The position numbers and the translations under genes were made by a program. A stretch of 64,000 bases of DNA. It comes from Hymenopus coronatus. Lineage: Eukaryota > Arthropoda > Insecta > Mantodea > Hymenopodidae. The stretch lies in assembly GCA_030762935.1 (NCBI GenBank), contig CM060882.1, positions 21,457,001 to 21,521,000 on the forward strand, written 5' to 3'. Within the stretch, counting starts at the first letter, position 1, and the number at the start of each line of letters is the position of its first letter. Below are positions 11,206-21,435 of the stretch, in pieces. The notes under the pieces are model-generated. The model saw only the letters and a program-made list of their open reading frames with translations, was not told the origin of the DNA and ran no database searches.

Positions 11206-11337
11206 GGGAAAAATAATATAATTTTAACGGATACTACTCAAAAGTAATGAGTCTTAATAGGCTATCCACAGAAAATTGAAGATATACTTGATACTTAATA
11301 TCAATGTGTCAAATATGTCATTTTAATTCATCATAAA

Positions 11338-12108
11338 AAAAATTTGGTGTGCTGCATTCATATGACTTTCTCTATAACAAATGATTGTAAATAAGCTTAT
11401 TTTTCTATCTGTTTATGCTAAAACATTAGCAGAAACAGTCTTATTACTTTGTTCCTTTATAAGTAGGAGGAAAATAAGGGAATACACTAGGTTAAACTGA
11501 CAGTCAAATATTTTCAAATATGATTGTTATAGGATTGAAATCCGTTTCTTTGCTTGGCCAAGCGTTGGCAATTTCCCATATGAGAAAAGTTTAAGTATTT
11601 TAAAACTGAAATCAATAACAACGAGTATGTCAAAAGCGGTAAACTCACGAATAAAATGTAGATGACATAAAGTATGTGCTTTATCGCGATCTACATTTTT
11701 GTGTGGTAAGTTTTTGTCTATTTCTTACGGTTTACCGGTTATGTAAAATTCAATAAATAACATCCAGAATAAGGAGATCTTTAGAGCTATTCCCAGAAAA
11801 TTCAAAATATATATTTTATTTGGCATGCAAATGTCTTAAATATAAGATATTTTAATCAAAATCGTTACAGCCATTTTTGAGAAAATCGAAATTTACGAAA
11901 TTTTTGTCCATGTAAAGGGTAGTTTGGGATGGGGGGGGGGCTTTCTTCAAAATCTTCATGTTGCAACCTTGAAAGATACCAAACACCAAGTTTGGTCTTT
12001 TCGTTTTTGAGCTATGCTGTCAAGAGACACACACAAAAAACAAGCGCGCGCGCACACACACACACACGAAGGTTTTTTCTAAAAATAATGTTTTGGGGTT
12101 CACCATTA
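11338..12108 (+). mobile_element. HL1 copy, 3'-truncated
   Basis: Outer end GTGTGCTGCATTCATATGACTTTC to the CA run (12050-12066) and TTTTTTCTAAAAATAATG; the terminal palindrome is missing. The flank 11206-11337 is a short, rearranged HL1 piece. Confidence 0.85.
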
Positions 12109-12669
12109 AGGATGCTCACCACAAACTACCTTTACATGAATAAAGTTTGAAAAGTTTACTTTGTTTCAAAACTGACTAACAATTTGGATTAAAATATCGG
12201 TATCATAAATAAGATGTATATTTTGAGTTTTCGGGGAATAGCCTCTAAAGACCTCTTTATTCTGAATGAGTTTGCAAAACTTTGCACAGGGGTTAAACTG
12301 TAAGAGATAGACAAAAACTTACACATAAAAAATGATGATCTTGTTAAAACATGTGATATACTTTTTCTTGTAGAGTTGGCCGTTTTTGGGATATTCCTTA
12401 TTATTAGTTTCAATTTTAAACTAGCTAACTTCTCTCCAACGGCACCATGCAAAGCGAACTAAACCTCAACTGTTTGACATAGCAACCAGCTTTCAAAAGA
12501 TTTTAGTATCGCTTTAGCCTAGTATATTCCCTTACTGCCCTTCTGCTTACAATGAAGCAAGTAATAAGACATCTCTGCTAATGCTTACTTCGATTAACAT
12601 GATTTAGATAGAAGAATATTCTTTTGTAAGAAACAGCAAGACAAAGCCATGTGAATGGAACACATCAGA
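12109..12669 (-). mobile_element. HL1 5' part in opposite orientation
   Basis: Starts inside HL1 at AAGGATGC...CTACCTTTACATG and ends in the outer end GAACACATCAGA. It lies head-on to the preceding + copy, suggesting an inversion or truncated double insertion. Confidence 0.8.
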
Positions 12670-12673
12670 TTTT

Positions 12674-12963
12674 TACCTTTTCTATCACGTATAATTAAGA
12701 AGGGGAAGTGTTGAATTCCAAACGAAAATTCGATTTCAAGACTGCACCGGAAATATGTTTTGGAGTCCCCTCAAAGGCAAAACAGCATTTTGTAAAAGGG
12801 TCGACGTGCATTTGTTTTATGTACGTAGACAGCAATAACTCAAAATCGAAAAGTCGGTAAAATCCAAACTTGGTATTTACGTTCAGCTCTCTTCCAATGA
12901 TACTACACAATTTTCCTTTGCATGGAAAATTGTTTCTAATATTTTGATTTTCTCAAAAATATC
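12674..12963 (-). mobile_element. HL1 3' part, diverged
   Basis: Decayed palindrome, GGAAATATGTTTTGG and TTGCATGGAAAAT blocks are recognisable; broken at 12963, about 20 bp before the left TIR of the transposon at 12986. Confidence 0.75.
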
Positions 12964-12985
12964 TCCCAGAAAAATGAAATAAATA

Positions 12986-13601
12986 GAGTATTTCAAAAGT
13001 CACTTCAAACTATAAGCAGTTATTAATATTATAAGGATTGAGATAGTAAAATAAACAGAAGAAGTCACATAGCTGGCAAACAGGGGTGTTGTCCTCCGTT
13101 CTCTTGTTAATCGTACACCATTCTTTCTTTTGACTGCATACACAGTATTTAACAGATTTTGTCTTGGAATATTCAGTTTCTTGTGAGATAGCATCTTTCA
13201 GGAAAATTCATTCTTTAACCGAAAGTCAATTAAATTGAGATCTGAAGATCGTTGAGGCCACTTTGTTGTAACGTTATGAATGAAACATGATCCTGCTCTT
13301 AAATTGTTGAACAATGTTAAACTTTCTAAAACCCTGGAAACTCCTCTTGTTTTCATAATAGCGTTGAATCAGCTGCATTCTATCATTTAGTGGTAGAGCC
13401 ATTATTTGTAACTTACAAATTCTTATAGCGGTATGAATAATATTAACTTTAAAACAGTAAACTGGTAAAGGTGAACTGAAAAAAATAAAAGAGAACAAAA
13501 CCCCATTGCTTACCCAGTGTGCGAATTCCTTTGTTTTTATCCTATGTCAAATATTATAATATTCGTATTTATAGCGGTTTGAAGTGATTTTTGAAAGACC
13601 C
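12986..13601 (-). mobile_element. Internally deleted Tc1/mariner-superfamily transposon with TIRs
   Basis: Imperfect ~25-bp TIRs lie at 12986-13010 and 13577-13601 (22 of 25 positions match). On the minus strand an N-terminal transposase segment starts at 13402 (MALPLNDRMQLIQRYYENKR...). It is followed almost directly, from ~13280, by a C-terminal segment containing WPQRSSDLNLIDF, which matches the WPPRSPDLTPLDFF signature near the last catalytic acid of this transposase class. The central catalytic region is deleted and stops interrupt the rest. It is non-autonomous. The right end may extend further: the flank continues with sequence that looks subterminal. Confidence 0.75.
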
Positions 13602-13962
13602 GATACAAGGTGAATCACCTAAAATTTCCACGAACATATTTCGGAAATGGAAAGTGCTATTGATGCGCAATTTGCACAGCATTGATTGGCAGTCAGGGAT
13701 TCGCATTTTAGGCTATAAGCAGATTTTAATACTACTTAGAAAGTGTATTTTTGAAAATACAATGCATAGATGGATGGAACAATGCTATTATATTTGCCTT
13801 CTGTTCAATGCGACTTTCTAGTCAGTTAGTTTGTGACCTCAAGCAGTGGCTCGTGAGTACCAATGCAGAATAAGCCAACACGTTCGTGGTCCATGTAGAG
13901 TGTAGCAAAAATGTAGTGTAACACCTAGGAAAGTAGCAGAAAGAAACCTTTTTCTTTTTTGG
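13602..13962. other. Unassigned stretch
   Basis: No recognised gene. The first ~80 bases look like subterminal sequence of the neighbouring transposon. A 76-codon plus-strand frame (13591-13821) shows no domain. Confidence 0.35.
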
Positions 13963-14050
13963 TAGTGTTTAACGCCCACTTTTACTACTTGTGGCACCGC
14001 AGGCGATACATGGAGTGAAGATGGAGCACCGGAGGGGGAAACCGCAGAAA
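13963..14050 (-). mobile_element. S-C SINE tail fragment
   Basis: Carries the S-C tail on the plus strand as GTAGTGTTTAACGCCCACTT and the GGAGCACCGG motif; the tRNA-like head is absent. Confidence 0.75.
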
Positions 14051-14147
14051 AGAGCACTATTGGTCTGTTGGCTTCCTCTGGTGGAACATCAGCATCCATG
14101 GAGTTTAAACGCGTTGTGTGGGATAGTGAACCCTCAGCTTACTTGCT

Positions 14148-14360
14148 ATTGCACATAAATGTACATATTAGCTATACAAGGTATTTATTGCGCCCAAAAT
14201 TCAATGTCGAAAATTCACAGGAAATATGTTTTGAGGTCCCTCAGACCGAAAAATGCATTTTTAGAAAAAGGTCCATGCTTATGTGTGTGTATCTGTGGAC
14301 AGCATGACTCAAAAACGAAATGACCATTAAATAACAAACTAGGTATTTAGATTTAGTGTT
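14148..14360 (-). mobile_element. HL1 3' part, next to a mariner relic
   Basis: Decayed palindrome region (AAATGTACATATTAGCTATA), CACAGGAAATATGTTTTGAG and GTTAAATACC-type blocks are present. It ends where the mariner coding remnant begins. Confidence 0.75.
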
Positions 14361-15047
14361 TTCTGGGATGCACAGGGAAATATTTTTATTGATTACTTGG
14401 AAAAGTGTAAAAGTATCACTGGTGACTACTACGCAAGCTTGCTGGAACGTTTGAGTGATGAAGTGAAAAGAATAAGACCTCATTTCGCAAAAAAACTTGT
14501 TTCATCAGGACAATGCTCCGGCCTATTGTTCAGTGATTGCAACGGGAAAAATGTGCGAGTTAAAGTTCAACTTTTTTTTTCTTTAAAATACGGTACCGGA
14601 GTCTGATCAGGACTCCGGTACTGTATACCCTACTTTTATTTACTTTTTTTTTTCTTCTTTTTACCTTGTTTTTCTGTATTATTACTACTGGATTGCTGTT
14701 TTCTTACTGTTACAACACACACATAAACACAAACATATAACACCCATGCCCAAGGCGGGACTCGAACCCACGATCCCCAGCACTTGGTGAACATCCACCC
14801 TATTCGCCAGATCTAGCACACAGTGACTACCACCTGTTCCCAAACCTCAAGAAATGTCTTGGAGGACGAAGATTTCACAGCAACGAGGAGGTCATTGAGG
14901 AGGATCTTGATAAATCGCACTACAGAGATGGTTTAATTAAATTAGAATACCGATATGACAAAATATTCGCCTTTGTGGACTATATGTTGAGAAATAAAAC
15001 AAAAAAAATGTTTAATGCTGTTTTCATTGAGAGGCCCGGGAGTTAAC
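14361..15047 (+). pseudogene. Mariner (DD34D-type) transposase pseudogene, split by a SINE
   Basis: Homology starts at WDAQGNIFIDYLEK (~14362) and runs through ITGDYYASLLERL and RIRPHFAKK. After a frameshift near 14490 come FHQDNAPAY with the second catalytic aspartate, and ELKFN. A SINE (14573-14781) then interrupts the gene. Homology resumes with HPPYSPDLAHSDYH, which carries the third catalytic aspartate, then FPNLKKCLGGRRF and YRDGLIKLEYRYDK, with a stop near 15045. The N-terminal DNA-binding half and the first aspartate are missing. It cannot make an active transposase. Upstream it abuts an HL1 fragment, and downstream an HL1 copy begins 36 bp after the stop. Confidence 0.88.
14573..14781 (-). 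mobile_element. 5'-truncated tRNA-derived SINE inside the mariner pseudogene
   Basis: On the minus strand it begins with only the 3' half of a tRNA-like head (GTGGGTTCGAGTCCCGCC, a B-box), then a body and an A-rich 3' end (T-rich at 14573-14582 on the plus strand). The tail contains a strong hairpin at 14590-14624. A possible 5-bp duplication (AACTT/CACTT-like) flanks it. It differs from S-A to S-F. Confidence 0.7.
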
Positions 15048-15082
15048 AGCTGACCCTAGTATGTACTCCTATATTCAAAAAA

Positions 15083-15949
15083 TCTGATGTGTAGCATTCA
15101 CATGACTTTCTCTACATCTCTGCAACAAATTATTGTTAAAAAGCTTATACTTCTATTTACTTAATGCTAATCATAAAAAATTAGCAGAAATAGTTTTATT
15201 ACTTGCTTCCTTGTAAGTAGAAGCGAAATAAGGGAAGGTTAAAGTGAAAGCCAAAAGCTGGTTGCTATGTGACTGATGTTCCTTTGTTTGTATGGACAGG
15301 AGTTGACAAATTCCTGTATGAGAATGTATAAGTTTTTCAAAGCTGAAACCAAGAAAAAGGAATATCTCAAAAACGATCAACTCCACAAAAAAAAATGTAT
15401 ATAACATAAATTGTGTGTTTTAACGTGCTCTACATTTTTTCTGGGTTAAGCTTTTGTCCATCTCTTACGGTTTAGTAGTTATGAAAAAGTCATCCAGAAT
15501 AAAGTAGTCTTCAGAGGCTATTCCCAGAATATTCAAGATATACATTTCATTTGTCAGATAAATATCTTTAATATACGAAAGTTTAATCATAATCCTTAGA
15601 GCCATTTTTGAGAAAATAAACATTTTCGAAAAAAGTTCCATGTAAAGGGTAGTTTGGGGTAGGGGGATTTTTCTCAAAATCTTGTGTCGCATCCCTGGAA
15701 GATACTAAACTTAAATACCAAGTTTGGTATTTTACCGACTTTTCGTTTTTGAGTTATCGTGTTCACAGACACACGGACACACGGACACACACACACACAC
15801 ACACACGGACCTTTTTGTGAAAATGCTTTTTTTGGTTACAGGGGACCCTAAAACATATACATCCGGTGAAATCGCGGTATCGAATGTTTTGGTGGAGTAC
15901 AACACATTCTCTATTCATTATGTACATAATGAGTATAGAGAAAGTAAAA
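15083..15949 (+). mobile_element. HL1 full-length reference copy
   Basis: A good type copy. TCTGATGTGTAGCATTCACA starts at 15083; the subterminal ACTTTCTCTA is at 15103-15112; the internal palindrome AAATACCAA-gt-TTGGTATTT is at 15713-15732; the CA-rich run is at 15766-15805; the end palindrome is centred at 15922, with TAGAGAAAGTAAAA at the end. A 5-bp stem (ATGTG/CACAT) is also conserved at the first end. There is no long open frame. Known HINE-type Helentrons have subterminal inverted repeats, a 3' hairpin, an internal microsatellite and T-rich targets; the match to that class is inference. Confidence 0.92.
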
Positions 15950-16719
15950 AATTAGCAGAAATAGCCATATTACTTGCTTCCTTGTAAGTAGAAGCGAAAT
16001 AAGGGAGTACTGTAGGTTAAAGTGATAATCAAAAACTAGTTGCTATGTCACTGAAGTTACTTTGTTTGTATGGACAGCAGTTGACAAATTCCTGAATGAG
16101 AAAAGAATGTTTTTCATAGCAGAAACCAAAAATAAGGAACGTCTCAAAAACGACGAACTCCACGAAAAAAAGGTATATAACATAAATTGTGTGTTTTAAC
16201 GTGCTCTACATTTTTTGTGTAGTAAGTTTTTGTCCATCTCTTACAGTTTGGCAGTTATTCAAAATTCAGTAAAATTATCCAGAATAAACTACTCTTCAGA
16301 GGATATTCCCAGAAAATTCAAAATATACATTTTATTTGTCAGGTAAATATCTTTAATATACGAAATTTTAATCAAAATCGTTAGAGCCATTTTTGAGAAA
16401 ATCAAAATGTTTGAAAAAAGTTCCATGCAAAGGGTAATTGGGGGTGGGGGGATTTTTCTCAATATATTCGTGTCGCATCCCTGGAAGATACTAAACTTAA
16501 ATACCAAGTTTGGTATTTTACCTACTTTTTGTTTTTGAATTACTATGTTCACAGACACACGGACCTTTCTCCGAAAATGCTTTTTTAGAAAAAGGGGACC
16601 CCAAAACATATATTTCCGGTGAAATCTCGGTATCGAATTTTTGGGTGGAGTGCAATACCTTCTCTATACACTATGTACATAGTGCGTAAAAATAATAAAT
16701 GTGGGTGTTAGAGAAAGTA
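15950..16719 (+). mobile_element. HL1 copy, 5'-truncated, adjoining the previous copy
   Basis: Starts abruptly at ATTAGCAGAAATAGCC, about 90 bp into HL1, directly after the end of the preceding copy. The terminal palindrome is split: ~20 bp (AATAATAAATGTGGG) lie between its second arm and GAGAAAGTAA. It has no CA expansion. Confidence 0.9.
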
Positions 16720-17200
16720 AGAAAGGATACTAGTTTGTAACCTTACTACCAGTTAACCCCGAAAGGTTCCCAGTTCGCGTTATTCGGTGCGCCTCGAGTT
16801 ATCGCCTCATGGAGTTTAATTTTTAGATCAGTTGTATGGCAGCAATTTTGTCTCTTTGAGCAAGTCACATTGTATGCATGCATGGGCGAAGTTAATAAAC
16901 ACAATACAACTGGTCTACCGGGAATCCTGATGAATAGTAACACCACACACACCCTCTCCTACCATCGACGTGTAATGCGGTTAACACGATAAATGGTGCC
17001 TCATACTATCATATATTCAACACAGAATCCAAGATAATCAACTAAGCATTTTAACACTTTGTTTACTTCCATCAGAGCGGCACTTGCATGTAGACCTTTC
17101 TATATGCTTCAGGTATCTGGAAACATATTCTCATTGCATTAGATTCAAGTCAAGATTTATTTGTTTATTTATTTAGTTATTTGTTTATCGAGCGGAAAGG
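16720..17200. other. Single-copy-looking region
   Basis: No HL1 or SINE motif. Moderate GC, with CpG at 16780-16800 and 16970-16990. No recognisable coding exon. A TTTATTTGTTTATTTATTTAG run ends it (17155-17185). Confidence 0.35.
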
Positions 17201-17860
17201 CTTAGATAGATGCCTGTGTGGCCCGCAATTGGGTGGTGGTGGTGGGATCGATCCCATACGGACTTGGCATCGAACCTTATATTGGCGTTTTATCTATGCC
17301 CCACGAGTCCCGTAGGGGGAGTTTCCGTCTACTTCAGCTGCTCCGGTGCAAGCACTGCGGACCCCGAGCTTCTGACGTTACCAGAAGTAGTCGGGCCGAA
17401 CATCTGGGAGCTCTTCGGATTGGGTTGGACTCGACGTGGCAGTGGTCCGATACCAATGGGAGATTGGGTACGCCTGATCGGGATTGTGAGACACAGTAAT
17501 GTTCTCCGGCACTAACTTGGGCAGCTAGTAGACCTAAGTCTTCGGTAGTCTTCCCCTCAGGGGTTGACGCTCGTATCCACTTCCGACCTTGTATGCAAGG
17601 TACAGTTTTACCACAATATGATGCCCTTAAACGGAACCGCTCCTTCCTGCCACTTGCAAACAAAAGACAACTCTGTACTTGGGGTGAGAGGCAACATAGT
17701 AAAATCTGTTTCTTGGGGAGATTGTAGTGGAGAATCGCGCCTCAGTTAAGGGGCCAGTAAGTTTAAGACTCGGCAACAGCGAGGGTTGGTTTCCAGCCGT
17801 ACACACCCTAACCGCTAATCAGAAAGCCGCAAACCCTAACTTCAAAGTCAAGCCGTCTCT
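17201..17860. other. GC-rich island, no recognised gene
   Basis: Clearly richer in G+C and CpG than the rest of the window. It has overlapping open frames on both strands: 17210-17515 and 17218-17499 on +, 17334-17663 on - (109 codons). None shows a domain I know. It ends with CCCTAAC-containing sequence. It could be an unannotated exon, a promoter, or part of a repeat whose other copies are outside the window. Confidence 0.35.
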
Positions 17861-17910
17861 TGAAGAAGAGTGGGGCAGGGTCATCATGTTCTGAAAAATA
17901 ATGTAAGTGG

Positions 17911-18051
17911 CTTTTCGAATTTTTTTCCATGTAAAGGTAGTTTGTGGTGGGGGAATTTTTTTGAAAATCTTCGTGGCGCATCCTTGGAAGATATTAAACC
18001 TAAATACGAAGTTTGGTATTTAACGGTCTTTTTGTTTTGGGGCTATGCTGT

Positions 18052-18086
<35 letters not shown>

Positions 18087-18236
18087 CCTTTTTTTTTTAA
18101 AAAAAAATTCTTTTTTCAGACTCAGGGGACCCCAAAACATATATTTCCGGTGAAATCTCGGTATCGAATTTTTGGGTGCATTACAATACCTTCTCTATCC
18201 CTATGTACATTGTACATATGGGGCTAGAGAAAGTAA
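17911..18236 (+). mobile_element. HL1 3' third with pure CA run
   Basis: Starts at TTTTCGAATTTTTTTCCATG and ends GGGGCTAGAGAAAGTAAAA. The CA run (18054-18083) is uninterrupted. Its end palindrome, centred on CCTATGTACATTGTACATAT, belongs to the same variant as the fragment at 7868. Confidence 0.9.
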
Positions 18237-18612
18237 AAAAGGACCGAAAAACTCGACGCCACAGCCGGGATTTGAACCACGGATCTACCGGCCTCTAGCA
18301 GTTTGCTCTGAATACCCAGCTATCATGCAACATGCCGAGTGGCATTAAACTTCTAAACTGATTATATTTTCCCGGTAAACTACAAGGTGATCTCAAATTA
18401 TTTTGAGATGATACACCCAATGGCGACTTATAATGTCATAGGTACTTCAGATGCCGAGTTCATAGTAATTAAGAGGAATTTAATGCCGTGTCGGCATGTT
18501 GCCAAAGTAGCTTAGTGGTCAGAGCAACCGGCTAGAGACCAGGAGATGCATAGTTCATACCTCGGCTATGACTACCTATTCCAACTCCTGTCCTACACAA
18601 GACTTGTGTGAA
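18237..18612. mobile_element. S-D compound: inverted module pair around a linker
   Basis: A minus-strand module (18239-18330, GATTTGAACCACGGATC) and a plus-strand module (18490-18612, TTAGTGGTCAGAGCAACCGG) flank a ~160-bp linker with ATCTCAAATTATTTTGAGAT at 18391-18410. It sits exactly between two HL1 copies. The modules are tRNA-like but mismatched at the acceptor stem, so they are not functional tRNA genes. Confidence 0.78.
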
Positions 18613-18616
18613 AAAA

Positions 18617-19477
18617 TCTGATGTGTAACATTCACATGACATTCTCTATATCCCTGCAACAAATTATTCTTAAAAAGCTTATACTTCTATTTACTTCATG
18701 CTAATCAGAAAAAATTAGCAGAAATAGTCTTATTACTCGCTTCCTTGTAAGTAGAAGCGAAATAAGGGACAATCATAGGTTACAGTGATAGTCAAAAGCT
18801 GGTTGCTATGTCAATGAAGTTCCTTTGTTTATATGGATAGGAGTTGATTGGTTCCTGAATGAGAAAATTATACGTTTTTCATAGCAGAAACCAAAAATAA
18901 GGAATGTCTCAAAAACGAGGAACACCATGAAAAAAATATATAACATAAATTGTGTGTTTTAATGTGCTCTACATTTTTTGTGTGGTACGTTTTTGTCCAT
19001 CTCTTACGGTTTAGAATTTATTCAAAATTCAGTAAAATTCATCCAGAATAAACTACTCTTCAGAGGCTATTCCCAGAAAATTCAAGATATACGTTTCATT
19101 TGTCAGGTAAATATCTTTAATATACGAACTTTTAATCAAAAACGTTAGTCATTTTTGAGAAAATCAAAATTTTCGAAAAAAGTTCCGTGGAAAGGGTAGT
19201 TGGGGGTGTGGATTTTTCTCAAACTCTTCGTGTCGCATCCCTGGAAGGTACTAAACTTAAATACCAAGTTTGGTATTTTACCGACTTTTCGTTTTTGAGT
19301 TATCGTGTTCACAGACACACGGACACACACACGGACCTTTTTGTGAAAATGCTTTTTTTTTTTGGATATTGGGGACCCTAAAACATATTTCCGGTGAAAT
19401 CTCGGTATCGAATTTTTGGGTGGAGTGTAATACCTTCTCTATACACTATGTACATAGTGCGTATAGAGAAAGTAAAA
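18617..19477 (+). mobile_element. HL1 full-length copy
   Basis: Both ends are intact; the terminal palindrome (19433-19470) has a single 2-nt bulge. Only a short CA stretch is present (19323-19334), so CA length varies greatly between otherwise similar copies. Confidence 0.92.
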
Positions 19478-19966
19478 ACAATTAACATATTATATATTTG
19501 TTATTCTATTTTATTTTACTTCACTTAACTACTTGGTCATATCTTGATGAAGCTCGTTGATCGATATGTGGTGGACAATAGCCTTACAGGTCTCATCCCC
19601 GTACTATACTAAATTTCGCTTCGAACCAAATAGATGGCGTTATGGTGCCATCTAGCCTATCTGCTCTAATCATCCATAATAGATGGCGGTGTACAGAGAG
19701 TCTTCGAGGTGTCATCCCTTATACCATCACTATGCTATGCCAGTTTTACTATTGTTTTTAGACCGAATATGGAACTTTGTGTCATGGTATAAATACACAG
19801 TCAGTCGGGCATTGGCCCTGGCAATAGAAGAAACAGCGGGAAAAAACAGCCAGTTGAGTTGGTCCACGAGATATGAACTCTGGCCTATCAAATATGGGTC
19901 ATTCCTCTTGGTTTTTCTTTATTATATATATATATATATATTTACTTATTTATTTATTTATTTAGC
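19478..19966. other. Single-copy region with three TAGATGGC motifs
   Basis: TAGATGGCG occurs at 19631-19639 and 19680-19688, and its reverse complement core GCCATCTAG at 19647-19655. This core resembles the CTCF binding core. TATAAATA at 19788 is followed by TCAGTC only ~13 bp later, too close for a canonical TATA-Inr pair. A 95-codon frame at 19683-19970 ends in microsatellite-encoded residues. Confidence 0.35.
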
Positions 19967-20182
19967 TTAACGTCCTTTAACCGACGGTTATATGGGGCGC
20001 TGAATGAAATTGGCGAAATGATGTTCAAATGATCTCGGGACCCATGGAGCTTAAACGTACTCTACATTCGTCTCTTCAGGATAAGGGAAACCCCCGAAAA
20101 AACTTATCCTAAGTGAGATGCGAACAAGCGACCTGTTGGATGAGAGGCAGACACGCTACCACCACACTACCAAGGCGACTTT
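19967..20182 (-). mobile_element. S-B tRNA-derived SINE
   Basis: The minus strand carries the head (TAGTGTGGTGGTAGCGTGTC), a weakened B-box and the body through AGCTTAAACTCC-type sequence to the GACGTTAAG end. It follows a (TTTA)n/(TA)n tract. Confidence 0.85.
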
Positions 20183-20549
20183 TTATTTATTATTGCACAA
20201 ATTTGTTGGCATTCGTTGATTTTGTGTTCTCTAGCATTATATCTGTCACTTACGTGGCATTTAAAATGGGACATTTGTTTCGATGTTTTTTTCTTCAAAG
20301 CTTATGTTTAAGCGGGCAACATATATCACGCGGTATGCCTTTATTTTAGTTATTCTCTTGTGTTATTCTGATTTTCTTTACCTCTTGTATGGAATTTAAA
20401 CACCACTCTGTGTGGATGTTTTCATTATTCTGTGTAATCGTTATGTCATCTGCATAAAGTAAGATATTTATTAATTTGTGTTTAGCATATTCCTACCATT
20501 CATATATACACACATATATGTTATAGGGTCATTATATTATTGGGTAACC
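20183..20549. other. AT-rich stretch without recognised feature
   Basis: Nothing beyond a short ATAT run near 20510-20525 is seen. A 78-codon frame reading into it from the SINE has no domain. Confidence 0.35.
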
Positions 20550-21252
20550 CCTGTATAAGTTTTTCAAAGCTGAAACCAAAAACAAGGAATACCTAAAAAA
20601 GTATTACCTCCACGAAAAAAAGCATATAACATAAATTGCGTGTTTTAACGTGCTCTACGTGTTTATGTGGTCATTTTTGTTCATCTTCTACGGTTTAGCA
20701 GCTATACAAAATTCCGTAAAATTCATCCAGAATAAAGTAGTCTTCAGAGGCTATTCCCAGAAAATTCAAGATATACATTTTATTTTTCAGGTAAATATTT
20801 TAATCAAAATTGTTAGTCATTTTTAAGAAACTCAAAATTTAGGAAAAAAATTCCATGTAAGGGGTAGTTGGAGGTGGGGGGATTTTTCTCAAAATATCTT
20901 CGTGTCGTATCCCTGGAAGGTAGTAAACTTAAATACCAAGTTTGTCATTTTACTGGCTTTTCTTTCTTTCTTTTTTCTTTTCTTTTTTTGTTAATGTCCT
21001 TTAACCTGGTTTGGTCATATCGGACGATGAATGAAATTGGTGAAATGATGCTCAAATGATCTCGGGGTCCGTGGAGCTTAAAGTTACTCCACATTCGTCT
21101 TCTATGGATAAGGGAAAATCCCGAAATAAAACCTTACTCGGGTAACTCACCCTAAACAAGATTCGAACTCACGACCTTTTGAATGTGAGGCAGACACGCT
21201 ACCACCACACTACCCAAGGCGGGCACTGGCTTTTCGTTTTTGATTTATCGTG

Positions 21253-21295
<43 letters not shown>

Positions 21296-21435
21296 TCCTT
21301 TCTTTGAAAATGCTCTTTTTGGATACAGGGACCCTAAAACATATTTTCCGGTGAAATCTCGGTATCGAATTTATTGGGTGGTGTGCAATACCTTCCTTAT
21401 ACACTATGTACATAACACGTGCAGAGAAAGTAAAA
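20550..21435 (+). mobile_element. HL1 copy, 5'-truncated, carrying a SINE
   Basis: HL1 segments 20550-20962 and 21225-21435 are colinear around an S-B insertion. The CA run after the SINE is long (21255-21293). The end palindrome is decayed (GTACATAACACGTGCAGAG). Confidence 0.88.
20963..21224 (-). mobile_element. S-B SINE with perfect 11-bp target duplication
   Basis: ACTGGCTTTTC flanks the element at 20952-20962 and 21225-21235. The head (GGTAGTGTGGTGGTAGCGTG on minus), a B-box and a body ending GGTTAAAGGACATTAAC are complete; the 3' end is pyrimidine-rich on the plus strand (TTTCTTTCTTTC). It is a clear retroposition event younger than the HL1 copy. Confidence 0.92.

Noticed and set aside
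19788..19806. TATAAATA plus TCAGTC as a core promoter
   Set aside because: The spacing from the TATA box to the initiator-like motif is about half of the usual ~30 bp.
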